Shown here in pieces: positions 1 to 13,044 of a DNA stretch of 64,000 nucleotides. The DNA lies in assembly GCA_016178725.1 (NCBI GenBank), contig JACOSV010000007.1:1-64000 (forward strand), given 5' to 3'. How positions within the stretch are numbered: the stretch's first letter is position 1; every line of letters begins with the position of its first letter. Under the pieces are notes generated by a model. It had not been told where the DNA came from. It ran no database searches and was given only the letters and a program-made list of their open reading frames with translations. The stretch comes from Candidatus Eiseniibacteriota bacterium. Its GTDB lineage: Bacteria > Eisenbacteria > RBG-16-71-46. The translations under genes were made by a program, and so were the position numbers.

Positions 1-480
1 GCGCGCGCGCTGCCGGCGGGCGAGCTCCTCGCCGCGGCCGGCGACTGGGCGGCGCTCGAGCCGCTCGCGCGCGACGAGGTCGCGGCGTGCGCGGCGCTCG
101 GCATGCTGCACGAGGAGGCATGGGCGCGCCTGCTGCTCGCGCGTGCGGCGTTCGGCCTCGGGCGCCGCGACGAGGCGGCGCGCGAGGCGGCGGTCGCGGC
201 CGAGGCGTGCGCGCACGCCGATCTCCGCGGCATGCGCTGGCGCGGCACCCTGTGGCTGGCCGAGACGCTGCGCGAGGGCGACGCCGCCGCGTGGTCCGCC
301 GCCGCCGAGGCGCTCGAGCGCTTCCTCGAGGGCCTCGCCGGCGACGAGCGCACGGCGTGGATCGCGCGCGCCGGCGATCACCTCGCCCGCTGGCGCGACC
401 GGGCGCGCGCGGCCGGCGCCGAGGCGGCCGCCGGGCGGTTCGTGGCACTGGCCTCGCCACCGGCCGGGCGCGGATCGTGA
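1..480 (+). CDS. Partial (5' truncated) helical-repeat/TPR-like protein C-terminus
   Basis: Frame 1 is open from base 1 to TGA at 478-480; Ala/Leu/Arg-rich helical repeat-like sequence (LLARAAFGLGRRDEAAREAAVAAEA). Confidence 0.5.
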   Translation, partial: ARALPAGELLAAAGDWAALEPLARDEVAACAALGMLHEEAWARLLLARAAFGLGRRDEAAREAAVAAEACAHADLRGMRWRGTLWLAETLREGDAAAWSAAAEALERFLEGLAGDERTAWIARAGDHLARWRDRARAAGAEAAAGRFVALASPPAGRGS

Positions 481-1103
481 GCCGCCGCGGCCGGCGATCC
501 GGCGCGGGCGCGCGGTCCGCGGTGAACGCGCGATCCGCGGCGAACGCGCGATCCGCCGCGAGCGCGCGCGCGGCCGCGCCCGGCGACGATCGCGGCCACG
601 TCATCGGCTTCGTCGTCCGGCTGGGCGCCGGCTGGGCGATCGCGACGGTCGTGCTCGCGCTCGTGCCGCAGATCGAGGGCTCGATGGTCGCGGGCACCGT
701 CGCGAGCGTCGCGGCGGCGATCCGGCTCGCCGGCATGCGCCCCGAGATCGCGGGCAACATGATCCACGTCGGCGCGACCGGACTGCGCATCATCCCCGAG
801 TGCACGCCGATGATGCCGTTCCTGATGTTCGCGATCGCGCTCGCCGCCCATCCCGGCGATCCGCGCTGGAAGCTGATCGGGATCGCCGCGGGCGCCGTCC
901 TGCTCTGGGCGTTCAACGTGCTGCGCACGCTGGCGCTGATGGCGACGCTGGCGCGCTGGCCGAACGCGTTCCGGTTCGTCCACGTCTACCTGTGGCAGAC
1001 GGTGACGCTGCTCGCGGTCGCGGGGTTGTTCCTCGCGTGGCTGCGCTTCGCGCCGCGCGTGCCCCGCGCGCCGGCGCCGCGCACCGACGCTCCCGCGGCA
1101 TGA
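477..1103 (+). CDS. Exosortase/archaeosortase family protein
   Basis: GTG start overlapping the upstream stop; multi-TM; catalytic Cys/Arg/His signature present as PECTPMMPF ... NVLRTLALM ... FVHVYLWQT. Confidence 0.8.
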   Translation: MSRRGRRSGAGARSAVNARSAANARSAASARAAAPGDDRGHVIGFVVRLGAGWAIATVVLALVPQIEGSMVAGTVASVAAAIRLAGMRPEIAGNMIHVGATGLRIIPECTPMMPFLMFAIALAAHPGDPRWKLIGIAAGAVLLWAFNVLRTLALMATLARWPNAFRFVHVYLWQTVTLLAVAGLFLAWLRFAPRVPRAPAPRTDAPAA

Positions 1104-1597
1104 GGTGGCTGCTCCGCTTCATCGCGTGGGCCACGCTCCTCGCGCTGCCGTGCTTCTGGCTCGACGCGGCGTACGTGCGGATGCTGGCGGGCGTGTCGCT
1201 CAGGCTCCTCGGCCTCGGCGGCGATCTCGGCCGCATCCCACCGCCCGACATCCCGCCGTCGCACGTGCTCGGCGTGTACGCGGCGATGTGCCTCGCGAGC
1301 ACGCGGGCGCCGCTCGCGCGCCGGATCGTCGCGGTCGCGGCCGGCCTCGCCGCAATGGTGGCGCTCGAGATCGCGACCGGGACGCTCGCAATGCACTGGG
1401 CGATCGAGTCGGCGCGCGCGCCGGCTTCGCCCGCGCTCCATCGCCTGCGCGACTACGCCACGTCGCTCCCGGCGTGGCTCGGCGCGCCCGCGGTCTGGCT
1501 GCTGATGCTCGGACGCTGGGAGCTGCCGCGCGCCGCGCGCGGCGTCAGGACTTCGCGCGGTGGCCCTGGCGGCCCGGCTTCCCCCACATCGCGGTGA
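1100..1597 (+). CDS. Small membrane protein associated with exosortase
   Basis: ATGA overlap with exosortase stop; hydrophobic segments; translationally coupled. Confidence 0.6.
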   Translation: MRWLLRFIAWATLLALPCFWLDAAYVRMLAGVSLRLLGLGGDLGRIPPPDIPPSHVLGVYAAMCLASTRAPLARRIVAVAAGLAAMVALEIATGTLAMHWAIESARAPASPALHRLRDYATSLPAWLGAPAVWLLMLGRWELPRAARGVRTSRGGPGGPASPTSR

Positions 1598-2204
1598 GCC
1601 GCGCGTCGCGCCCGCAGCCGATGCGGTACGGCATGTAGTGGCCGGGGTTCTTGTCGGCGAAGTCCTGGTGATAGTCCTCGGCCGGCCAGAACGCGGACGC
1701 GGGACGGATCTGCGTCGCGATCGGCGCCGTGAACCGCTGCGGCGTGGTCTCGATCTTCCGCTTCGACGCTTCGGCCTCGCGCAACTGCGTCGAGTCGCGA
1801 TAGAAGATCGCCGTGTGGTACTCGGCGCCGCGGTCGCAGAACTGCCCGTCGGTCTGCGTCGGATCGATGTTGTGCCAGTAGATGTCGAGGAGCTGGGCGT
1901 ACGTGATGATGCTCGGATCGAACGTGACCTCGACCGACTCGAGATGCCCGGTCGTGCCGGTCGAGACGTCCTCGTACGACGGATGCTTCATCGTTCCGCC
2001 CGTGTAGCCCGAGACTGCCGAGAGCACGCCGGGCAGGCCCTCGAAGGCGCTCTCCTCGCTCCAGAAGCAACCGCCGGCGAAGTCGGCCTTGCTCATGGCG
2101 TGGGCGGCGGGTGCGGCGGGCGTGGGCGTGGCGGCGTGAACGGCGACGGCGAGCATGACGCCCGTCGTCAGCATGAGGGCGATCGAGGCGATGCGATGGC
2201 GCAT
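1545..2204 (-). CDS. msrA: Peptide-methionine (S)-S-oxide reductase MsrA, with signal peptide
   Basis: GGCFWSEE, GYTGGTMKHPSYEDVSTGTTGHLESVEVTFDP, HNIDPTQTDGQFCDRGAEYHTAIFY, AEDYHQDF motifs; N-terminal hydrophobic leader. Confidence 0.93.
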   Translation of the reverse strand: MRHRIASIALMLTTGVMLAVAVHAATPTPAAPAAHAMSKADFAGGCFWSEESAFEGLPGVLSAVSGYTGGTMKHPSYEDVSTGTTGHLESVEVTFDPSIITYAQLLDIYWHNIDPTQTDGQFCDRGAEYHTAIFYRDSTQLREAEASKRKIETTPQRFTAPIATQIRPASAFWPAEDYHQDFADKNPGHYMPYRIGCGRDARLTAMWGKPGRQGHRAKS

Positions 2205-2297
2205 GGATGGCTCCGGTGTTCGAGTGGGTCCGGCGTGCGTCAGCGTACCTCATACGCGCCGCGCCGCGCGGCGTGACCGCCCTGCTACCGTAACGCC

Positions 2298-3188
2298 GTG
2301 CCCGAGCTTCCGGACGTGACCGTCTACGTCGAGCATCTCGCACGCCGGCTCACCGGCGCGACGCTCGAGCGCGCGCGGATCGTCAGCGTCAACCTGCTGC
2401 GCACCGTCGAGCCGCCGGTCGCGGCCGCCGAGGGCCGGCGCGTCACCGGCACGCGGCGGCTCGGCAAGCGGATCGTCGTCGCCTTCGCGGATGATCTCTT
2501 CTTCGTCTTCCACCTCATGATCGCGGGCCGGTTCCGCTGGCGCACGGACGACGCCAGGTTGCCGGGACGGATCGGCCTCGCGACGTTCACGTTCTCGACC
2601 GGCACGCTGCTCCTGACCGAAGCCGGAACGCAGCAGCGCGCCTCGCTCCACGTCGTGCGCGGCGAGGCGGCGCTCGCGGCGTTCGACCCCGGCGGGATCG
2701 AGGTGATCGGCGCGCCGCTCGCGGCGTTCCGCGCCGCGCTCACGCGCGAGGATCACACCGTGAAGCGCGCGCTCACCGATCCCCGCTTCGTGAGCGGGAT
2801 CGGGAATTCGTATTCGGACGAGATCCTGCACCGCGCGCGGCTCTCGCCGCTCAAGCGCACGAGCCGGTTGAGCGACGACGAGTGGGCGCGGCTCCACGCC
2901 GCGGCCGGCGCGACGCTGACGCGGTGGACCGATCGCCTGCGCGAGGAGACGGGCGACGCGTTCCCCGAGAAGGTCACTGCGTTTCGCGACGGCATGGCCG
3001 TGCACGGGCGTTATCGCCAGCCGTGCCCCGACTGCGGCGCTCCGGTGCAGCGCATCGTCTACGCCAAGCACGAGACGAACTACTGCGCGCGCTGTCAGAC
3101 CGGCGGGCGCCTGCTCGCCGATCGCGCGCGGTCGCGGCTGCTCAAGGGCGACTGGCCGCGGACGCTCGAGGAGATGGAGGGCGGTTGA
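2298..3188 (+). CDS. Formamidopyrimidine-DNA glycosylase/Nei family (Fpg-like) with zinc finger
   Basis: N-terminus (GTG start) PELPDVTVYVEHL, C-terminal CPDCGAPVQRIVYAKHETNYCARCQ zinc finger. Confidence 0.88.
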   Translation: MPELPDVTVYVEHLARRLTGATLERARIVSVNLLRTVEPPVAAAEGRRVTGTRRLGKRIVVAFADDLFFVFHLMIAGRFRWRTDDARLPGRIGLATFTFSTGTLLLTEAGTQQRASLHVVRGEAALAAFDPGGIEVIGAPLAAFRAALTREDHTVKRALTDPRFVSGIGNSYSDEILHRARLSPLKRTSRLSDDEWARLHAAAGATLTRWTDRLREETGDAFPEKVTAFRDGMAVHGRYRQPCPDCGAPVQRIVYAKHETNYCARCQTGGRLLADRARSRLLKGDWPRTLEEMEGG

Positions 3189-3222
3189 GCGGGCGCACCT
3201 CGGCCGGCGCCGCGGAATTGTG

Positions 3223-3250
3223 TTGAAAGCGCGCGACCGGGGCGTAGCAT
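3223..3250 (+). promoter_or_regulatory. Possible sigma70-type promoter TTGAAA-16-TAGCAT
   Basis: TTGAAA 3223-3228, TAGCAT 3245-3250, 48 nt upstream of the ATG at 3298. Confidence 0.4.
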
Positions 3251-3297
3251 CTTCGGTCTCGGAACTCCCCGGCACCGCTCCCCCGAGGAGACTTGCG

Positions 3298-4773
3298 ATG
3301 AAGCGCTTCGCCGCGTCGCTCGCCCTTCTGATGACGCTCGCCGCGTCGGTCGTTCACGCCGCGGCCCCGCCCGAAACGGTGGCGGTCCTGCCCTCCGCAT
3401 CGCGCCCGGTGCTCGCGCTCGCGCCGGCGACCGGCATCCCGCACGTCGTCTATGTCAGCGGCGGCTCGTTGTTACATGCGTGGCAGACCGGCGGCGTGTG
3501 GAACAAGGAGGACGTGGCGGACAACGTCAGCTTCAGCAACTCGAGCGCGAGCTACGGCGGCTACGACATCGCCGTAACGACCGACGGCCGGCCGGTCGCG
3601 CTCTACGTGAGCCTCGGATCGCTGATCTGCTCGGTGTGGGAATCCGGAGCATGGAGCACCCACACGCTCGACGCGTTGCCCGGACCCGCGTACCCCGTCT
3701 CGGTGGCGGTGAGTCCCGTGACCAACGAACCGGTCGCGGCATGGATCCGGAAGGGCACGCCGTCGGTGGTCGAGTACGCGCGGCGCGTGGCCGGCGTGTG
3801 GAGCGTGGCGGATGTGGACACGACGTCGGCTTCGGTTCTCGCCGTGGCGTTCGCGCTTGACGGATCCGGTAACCCGCGGCTCGCGTGGACACGGCCGCGG
3901 ACGGACGGCAGCACCCGCCCGACGCTGGTTTGCGCCATCGGCACGAATGCCGACGGTCCGTTCGTGCCGGAGACGATCGAGACCACCTTCTACGCCTACG
4001 TCGCCATCGCCCTCGACCCGTCCACCGGCGAGCCGCGGCTCGCGTACGACGCCTACGACGCCGGGTTGAATCGGGTGATCCGATACGGGTTCCATGACGG
4101 CACGTGGCAGTCCATGCTGGCGTGGCAATCGCCCGAGTTTCCGCAAGGCGCGCCGTCGCTGGCGATGGACGCGGCAGGGAATCCGTTCATCGCCCAGACC
4201 GAATACACGCCGGTCGAGCCCCCGCCCACACCCCAGGGCGTGACGTCGTGCGGCGGCTTGCAAACGGGTGACGTCGCCGTGCATACGCGGACGGGCGGCA
4301 CCGGATTCGGCGCGTTCAACATCGCCGTCCGGCTCGCGAGCCCCTACCAGTTCGACTCGGGAGCCGGGCCTCGCGCCATCGCCTGCTCGAGCGCCGGCAT
4401 CGCCGACGTGGCCTGGCGGTCCCCATCGGGCAACTGCGCGCCGCTCGAAATCGATTACGAACGCACGGCGCAGCCGGTTGGCATCGATCCCATCCCCTAT
4501 GTCCGGATCGGGCCGGAACGTGTCGCGCCGAACCCCGCGCGCCTCGACGAGGTGCTGCATGTGGCGTTCGACCTCGACCGAACCTCCGAGGTCGTTCTCG
4601 AGCTGCACGACGTGAGCGGTCGCGTCATCGCGGCGCGCGGCGCCGAGGAACGGCCGGACGGACCGACCGCGCTCGAATGGGCGCCCGCGCCGCCACGCGC
4701 CGGGCTCTACTGGCTGACCGTGCGCGCCGCCGGCCGTCGCATCGGCAGCCGGGCGGTCGTGTTCGTCCGCTAG
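3298..4773 (+). CDS. Secreted protein with C-terminal FlgD-Ig/T9SS-type domain
   Basis: Signal peptide MKRFAASLALLMTLAASVVHAA; C-terminus RVAPNPARLDEVLHVAFDLDRTSEVVLELHDVSGRVI...GLYWLTVRAAG. Confidence 0.75.
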   Translation: MKRFAASLALLMTLAASVVHAAAPPETVAVLPSASRPVLALAPATGIPHVVYVSGGSLLHAWQTGGVWNKEDVADNVSFSNSSASYGGYDIAVTTDGRPVALYVSLGSLICSVWESGAWSTHTLDALPGPAYPVSVAVSPVTNEPVAAWIRKGTPSVVEYARRVAGVWSVADVDTTSASVLAVAFALDGSGNPRLAWTRPRTDGSTRPTLVCAIGTNADGPFVPETIETTFYAYVAIALDPSTGEPRLAYDAYDAGLNRVIRYGFHDGTWQSMLAWQSPEFPQGAPSLAMDAAGNPFIAQTEYTPVEPPPTPQGVTSCGGLQTGDVAVHTRTGGTGFGAFNIAVRLASPYQFDSGAGPRAIACSSAGIADVAWRSPSGNCAPLEIDYERTAQPVGIDPIPYVRIGPERVAPNPARLDEVLHVAFDLDRTSEVVLELHDVSGRVIAARGAEERPDGPTALEWAPAPPRAGLYWLTVRAAGRRIGSRAVVFVR

Positions 4774-4789
4774 CCGCGATCGGCCGAAG

Positions 4790-6706
4790 CTAGATCACGT
4801 CCTCGAGCTTGAGCGTGATCGTGCTGGTCCTGCCCTCGCGCGCGATGGTCAGCGTGTGGGTCGTCCCGGGCTCGCCGTTCACGAACAGGCGGTCCATCTC
4901 CTCGGGCGTGAAGCGCGCCGCCGGCCTGCCGTCGATCGAGAGCACCTCGTCGTCGGTCTTGAGCCCGGCGTCGTCGGCCGGCGAGCCGTGCACTATCGCA
5001 CACGCGGTGACGCGCGACTGGCTGCGGATGAACAGCGCGCCGACGCGCGAGTAGCGGTCGCGCTGCGCGAAGCGCGCGGCGGGCTCGAGCCACAGCTTGC
5101 GGTTCGCGTAGTCGAACGTGCAGGTGAAGCGTTCGAGCACCGCGTTGCCGAGGTTGCCGGCGTAGTCCTCGCTGCCGACCATGCCGTGCGTCGAGAGCGA
5201 GAGGCCGGCGATCGGCTCGGGGATGCGGAACGGCCCGAGGCCCAGCGTGTCGAGCCGGCACAGCCAGCTCGCGAACCCGCTGCCGATCCCGCCGCCCATG
5301 ATCTTCACCTGCTTCCTGCCCTCGACCTTGCTGAACACGCGGCACTGCTTGACGAGCGACCCGTGGACGAGCAGGCCGAAGCCGCTGCCGACGTCGACGA
5401 GGAAGCGGCCGCCGCATCCGCTCTCGACGTCGGCGTGCACGATCGGAATGCCGGAGAGGAACTCGAGGTCGAGCGCCGAGCCGTGGCCCTGGTAGGCGAA
5501 CGTCTTCGCGTCGTGGAAGGTCACGATCTGCCGGTCGTAGTCGATCTCGACGGCGAAGCGGCTCAACACGTCGGCGCCGAGCAGCCCGTCCATGTGGCGC
5601 CACGTCACCTGGTCCGCGCCCTCGCCCAGGTTCACGATGCTCGCCTTGAGGTCCGCGACCGCGATGCCGCCCTTGAGGCCGCCGACGCGCAGCGTCGCGA
5701 CGCGCGTGAACGCGCCCTCGTCGCCCCCGCCCATGCCCTGGATGCCGAAGCGGCCCTCGTGCTTCAGGCCGATGCGGTTGGCGTAGTCGCGGTCGATCGC
5801 GGTGCCGCTCGCGCCCGTGTCGAGGATGAAGTCGGCGGGCGGCAGGCCGTTGATCGAAACTTTGATCCACACGTGGCGCGTGCCGTAGCGGAACGGCACG
5901 TGCGCGAGGCCCGGCGTGCCGAGCCACGCGACCCCGTCATCCTGCGACGCGGGTGGGGCGAACGTCGCCGAGTCCACGGGACCGTTCGCGATGAGCGAGT
6001 CGATCCGCACGCGATTCGCGGGCACGTCGTCATAGAAGAACGCGAACTCCTGATCGAGCCCGTCCTGGAGCGTCGCGCGCTTGCGGCGGCCGAGCGTCCG
6101 GTACTCCGAGAGCCAGATGTCGGTCTCGTGCTGGTCGGCCCGCATCGACTCGCGCACGATCAGGCCGGTCTTGTCGCTGAACACGAGGCGGCGCGGCGAT
6201 CCGACCGGCGGCGTGATCTCGAGCGACGAGAACACCTCGCCGTTGCGGAAGCTCGCGGTGCCGAACTGGACCTTGCCGCCGCCCTGTCCGTCGCGCGCCC
6301 ACATCTCGTTCGCGAACCATGCTTCGCTCTCGATCTGCTCCAGCTCCTTGCCTTCGAGGATGCGCACGCGCTTCGAGGCGAGATCGGTCTCCCACCCGGT
6401 ACGGCCGTCGTAGCCGGTGCGAATGCGCAGCGAGCCGAGGTGGATGCGCGAGGCGAGGCGATTGGGCGCCTCGGTCCACTGCTCGTAGGAACCCTTGAGA
6501 TCCATCGTCTCCATGCGACCCCTGGCGTACGTGCGGGTCTCGCCATCGAGCGCCGCGCGACCGCCGGTCGCCTCGACGTAACGATCGACGACCGCCTGCG
6601 CCTGCGGCGAGATCGCGGCGCGCGCGGGCGAGGAGGACCGGAGGATGGCGGTCAACAGGACGAGCGCGCCCGCGATGGATCGGGCGCGCCGGGACGAGAC
6701 GGGCAT
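4790..6706 (-). CDS. Retropepsin-like aspartyl protease with C-terminal PDZ domain, secreted
   Basis: FILDTGASGTAID active-site motif; second DVGSGFGLLVHGSLV motif; PDZ-like GSPADDAGLKTDDEVLSIDGRPA; signal peptide. Confidence 0.82.
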   Translation of the reverse strand: MPVSSRRARSIAGALVLLTAILRSSSPARAAISPQAQAVVDRYVEATGGRAALDGETRTYARGRMETMDLKGSYEQWTEAPNRLASRIHLGSLRIRTGYDGRTGWETDLASKRVRILEGKELEQIESEAWFANEMWARDGQGGGKVQFGTASFRNGEVFSSLEITPPVGSPRRLVFSDKTGLIVRESMRADQHETDIWLSEYRTLGRRKRATLQDGLDQEFAFFYDDVPANRVRIDSLIANGPVDSATFAPPASQDDGVAWLGTPGLAHVPFRYGTRHVWIKVSINGLPPADFILDTGASGTAIDRDYANRIGLKHEGRFGIQGMGGGDEGAFTRVATLRVGGLKGGIAVADLKASIVNLGEGADQVTWRHMDGLLGADVLSRFAVEIDYDRQIVTFHDAKTFAYQGHGSALDLEFLSGIPIVHADVESGCGGRFLVDVGSGFGLLVHGSLVKQCRVFSKVEGRKQVKIMGGGIGSGFASWLCRLDTLGLGPFRIPEPIAGLSLSTHGMVGSEDYAGNLGNAVLERFTCTFDYANRKLWLEPAARFAQRDRYSRVGALFIRSQSRVTACAIVHGSPADDAGLKTDDEVLSIDGRPAARFTPEEMDRLFVNGEPGTTHTLTIAREGRTSTITLKLEDVI

Positions 6707-6733
6707 GGACCGGTTATCGGCCGGTCGCTCGGC

Positions 6734-7381
6734 CTACAGCAGCCCCGCCTCTTTCAGCCCCGGCACGACGCCGTCGGCGATGTCCCTGCGCAGCGCGTCG
6801 CGCGATGACGGGTTGTCCACCTCGACCGTGCCCGCCCAGACCATGCGCGCGCCGTCGTCGCCGGCCCACAACGTCACCTGCTCGCGCAGCGTGCGGTCGA
6901 AGACGCGATAGCCGGGATGCCAGCGCCGGTCGTAGATGACGAGGCCGCGGCCGGTCCACGGGTTGTAGTACTCGCGCGGCTCGATGCTGCCCCATCCCGG
7001 CACCCAGCGCGTCTCGTTCGTGGCGAAGAGCGGCTTCATCATCAGCGCGGCGGAGAGGTTGTGATCGTGCAGGGCATCGGCGAGCTTCTCCTTGCCCGGC
7101 GCGTCGTCGGGGAACAGCGTGTACGAGGCGACCGCGTCCACGCCCGACTGCGCGAGGCGCGCGGTCACCGCGTCCTCCCACAGCCGCCGCTCGGCGGGGT
7201 CCTTGCGCTGTGAGACGACGAGGACGGAGCGGAGCGGCCGGCTCTCGAACTGCGGGTCGCGCCACACACCCACCAGCCGCGAGTTCGTGCAGCTCGAGGC
7301 GAGCGCCGCCACGGCGGTGAGCGCGATGAGCGCACCGCCGCGAAGAACCCGCTTCGATCCGATGGTGATGGTGGCCTGCAT
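6734..7381 (-). CDS. DUF4136-like lipoprotein
   Basis: Lipobox ALASSC; RSVLVVSQRKDPAERRLWEDAVTARLAQSGVDAVASYTLFP typical of this family. Confidence 0.65.
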   Translation of the reverse strand: MQATITIGSKRVLRGGALIALTAVAALASSCTNSRLVGVWRDPQFESRPLRSVLVVSQRKDPAERRLWEDAVTARLAQSGVDAVASYTLFPDDAPGKEKLADALHDHNLSAALMMKPLFATNETRWVPGWGSIEPREYYNPWTGRGLVIYDRRWHPGYRVFDRTLREQVTLWAGDDGARMVWAGTVEVDNPSSRDALRRDIADGVVPGLKEAGLL

Positions 7382-7621
7382 GGCGCGTACTCCTTCTCGG
7401 TGCGGACGGGGCGCCCGCGCGATGCGTTCGCCGGGGTGGCCCCGCGATCGCCGCGGAGGAATTGCACGCACGGTGCCGGAGGCGACTCCGTGGCGCAAGT
7501 GCGCGCGGGCACGGCCCTTGTCGCGGCCTGAACATCGCGACCGCCGTCGAGAGTGCACCGGACGGGGCAACGCGCCGGCGTCGCTGGCTGCTTCAGGGCG
7601 CCGTGCACGGCCCCCGCCGGT

Positions 7622-7888
7622 TCAGCCTCCGGTCGCGACCGAATCCGCCAGCACGGTGGCCTTGTTCCCGCCGACCTCGAAGAACCCGCCGCTCACCGAC
7701 ATCCTCTCCTCGCGGCCGTCCGCGTAGCGCACGGTGAGCACGCCGTCCGCGAGCGTCGTGACCAGCGCCGCGTGATGGGCGAGCACCCCGAGGTAGCCCT
7801 GGCTCCCCGGCACCTCGAGGTACTCGACGTCGCCCTCGAACACGGTGCGCTCGGGCGTGAGGATGCTCAACTGGAAGGGTGTCGCCAC
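7622..7888 (-). CDS. atpC: F1Fo ATP synthase subunit epsilon
   Basis: PFQLSILTPERTVFEGDVEYLEVPGSQGYLGVLAHHAALVTTL; position in atp operon. Confidence 0.95.
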   Translation of the reverse strand: MATPFQLSILTPERTVFEGDVEYLEVPGSQGYLGVLAHHAALVTTLADGVLTVRYADGREERMSVSGGFFEVGGNKATVLADSVATGG

Positions 7889-7897
7889 GTCGCGCTC

Positions 7898-11673
<3,776 letters not shown>

Positions 11674-11715
11674 GGGATCAGGACCCCGATGGGTGGAGTG
11701 TCGGAACGATGCGTT

Positions 11716-12261
11716 TCAGACGGTCACCTCGCGCAGCTGTGCGCCGATCGCGTCGAGCAGCGTGCGCACGGTGCGATCCACGACGCGATCGCCGATGCGC
11801 ACCAGCGCGCCTCCCATCACGGCCGGCTCGACCTCGGCCGTGAGCTTCACCTTCGAGCCCGTGTAGCGCTCGAGCGCCGCGAGCAGTCGCGTGCGCTCGC
11901 CGGCGGCGAGCGGCGTCGCGCTGACGACGTGGGCGCGGCGAATGCCCTCGGCGCGCTCGACCAGCGCCTCGTAGTCCGAGACGATCGGATCGAGCAGATC
12001 GAGGCGCTTCTTGCGCAGGAGGAGATCCACGAACACCGCGACCGAGCGCGCGGCACGGCCGTCGAGCGCCGAGGCCAGCACCTTGCGCTTGTCGGGCAAC
12101 CGCACCTGCGGCGAGGCGAGGAACGACGCGGCCGGAGTGCCCGGCGCCAGCAGGTCGCGAACGCTCTTCAGATCGCCGAGCGCCGCGACGGTCTCGCGCC
12201 GCCGCTCGGTGATGATGAACAGCGCCTGGGCGTAGCGCCCGGCGACCGTCAGGTCCTTCAC
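11716..12261 (-). CDS. atpH: F1Fo ATP synthase subunit delta
   Basis: VAGRYAQALF N-terminus; VMGGALVRIGDRVVDRTVRTLLDAIGAQL C-terminus; operon position. Confidence 0.93.
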   Translation of the reverse strand: MKDLTVAGRYAQALFIITERRRETVAALGDLKSVRDLLAPGTPAASFLASPQVRLPDKRKVLASALDGRAARSVAVFVDLLLRKKRLDLLDPIVSDYEALVERAEGIRRAHVVSATPLAAGERTRLLAALERYTGSKVKLTAEVEPAVMGGALVRIGDRVVDRTVRTLLDAIGAQLREVTV

Positions 12262-12746
12262 CGCGCGGCCTCCACCTCGTCGATGAACTCGCCGACCATC
12301 TTGCGTTGCGCCGCGTCGTCGAGTTTCGTGCGCAGGATCTTCTCTGCGGCGCGGATCGAGAGCGTGATGACCTGGCCCTTGACGATCTCCTTCGCCCTCT
12401 CGCCCTCGCGAGCGATCTCGTCGGCGGCGCGTTCCAGCCGTGCCGCCGCCTCCGTCTGCGCCTGCGCCTTGATCTCGGCGGCGACCTTCTGCCCCTCGAC
12501 CACCGCGTCGCCGATCTTCTGCCGCGCCTGCGCTTCGATGCCGCGCAGCTCGGCGTCGTACTTCGCCTTGAGCTCGAGCGCCTCGGCCTTGCGGCGGTCG
12601 GCCTCCTTGAACTCGCCGGCGATCTTCTCGCGCCGCGCCTCGAGCATGCCGAGCATCGGCCCCCAGGCGTAGCGGCGCAGCGCCCAGAACAGGAGCAGGA
12701 AGCCCAGGATCTGGGTGAGCACCAGCCGGATGTCGATCAGATTCAT
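12258..12746 (-). CDS. atpF: F1Fo ATP synthase subunit b
   Basis: N-terminal TM followed by long charged helix; overlaps atpH by 4 nt. Confidence 0.93.
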   Translation of the reverse strand: MNLIDIRLVLTQILGFLLLFWALRRYAWGPMLGMLEARREKIAGEFKEADRRKAEALELKAKYDAELRGIEAQARQKIGDAVVEGQKVAAEIKAQAQTEAAARLERAADEIAREGERAKEIVKGQVITLSIRAAEKILRTKLDDAAQRKMVGEFIDEVEAAR

Positions 12747-12791
12747 GAATCCCTCACGGTGCGTGCGCCGCGGCGCGGCGCGTGCGCGCGC

Positions 12792-13031
12792 TTAGCCGAT
12801 CTGGCCACGGAGCAGGATCATCGTGACGAACGCGTAGATCGTGAGCGCTTCGGCGAGCGCCGCGATGATGATCATCGCGAGCTGGATCTTCGCGGTCGCT
12901 TCCGGCTGACGCCCGATCGCCTGCATGGCGCCGTTGCCGATGCCGCCGAGACCGATGCCCGAGCCGATCGCCGCGAGTCCGATGCCGACCGGGAGGCCCC
13001 ATCCGAGTGCTGCGTGGAAATCCATTGTCAT
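12792..13031 (-). CDS. atpE: F1Fo ATP synthase subunit c
   Basis: 79 aa, GSGIGLGGIGNGAMQAIGRQPEA loop and IIAALAEALTIYAFV second helix. Confidence 0.95.
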   Translation of the reverse strand: MTMDFHAALGWGLPVGIGLAAIGSGIGLGGIGNGAMQAIGRQPEATAKIQLAMIIIAALAEALTIYAFVTMILLRGQIG

Positions 13032-13044
13032 CCTCCTTGCCTGT

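Noticed and set aside
2250-3275. 341-aa minus-strand ORF opposite the Fpg-like gene
   Set aside because: Shadow frame with no recognisable motifs; the Fpg-like frame is strongly supported.
6900-7600. Plus-strand ORFs 7092-7727 and 7553-9496 opposite DUF4136/atpC/atpD
   Set aside because: Shadow frames of well-supported minus-strand genes.
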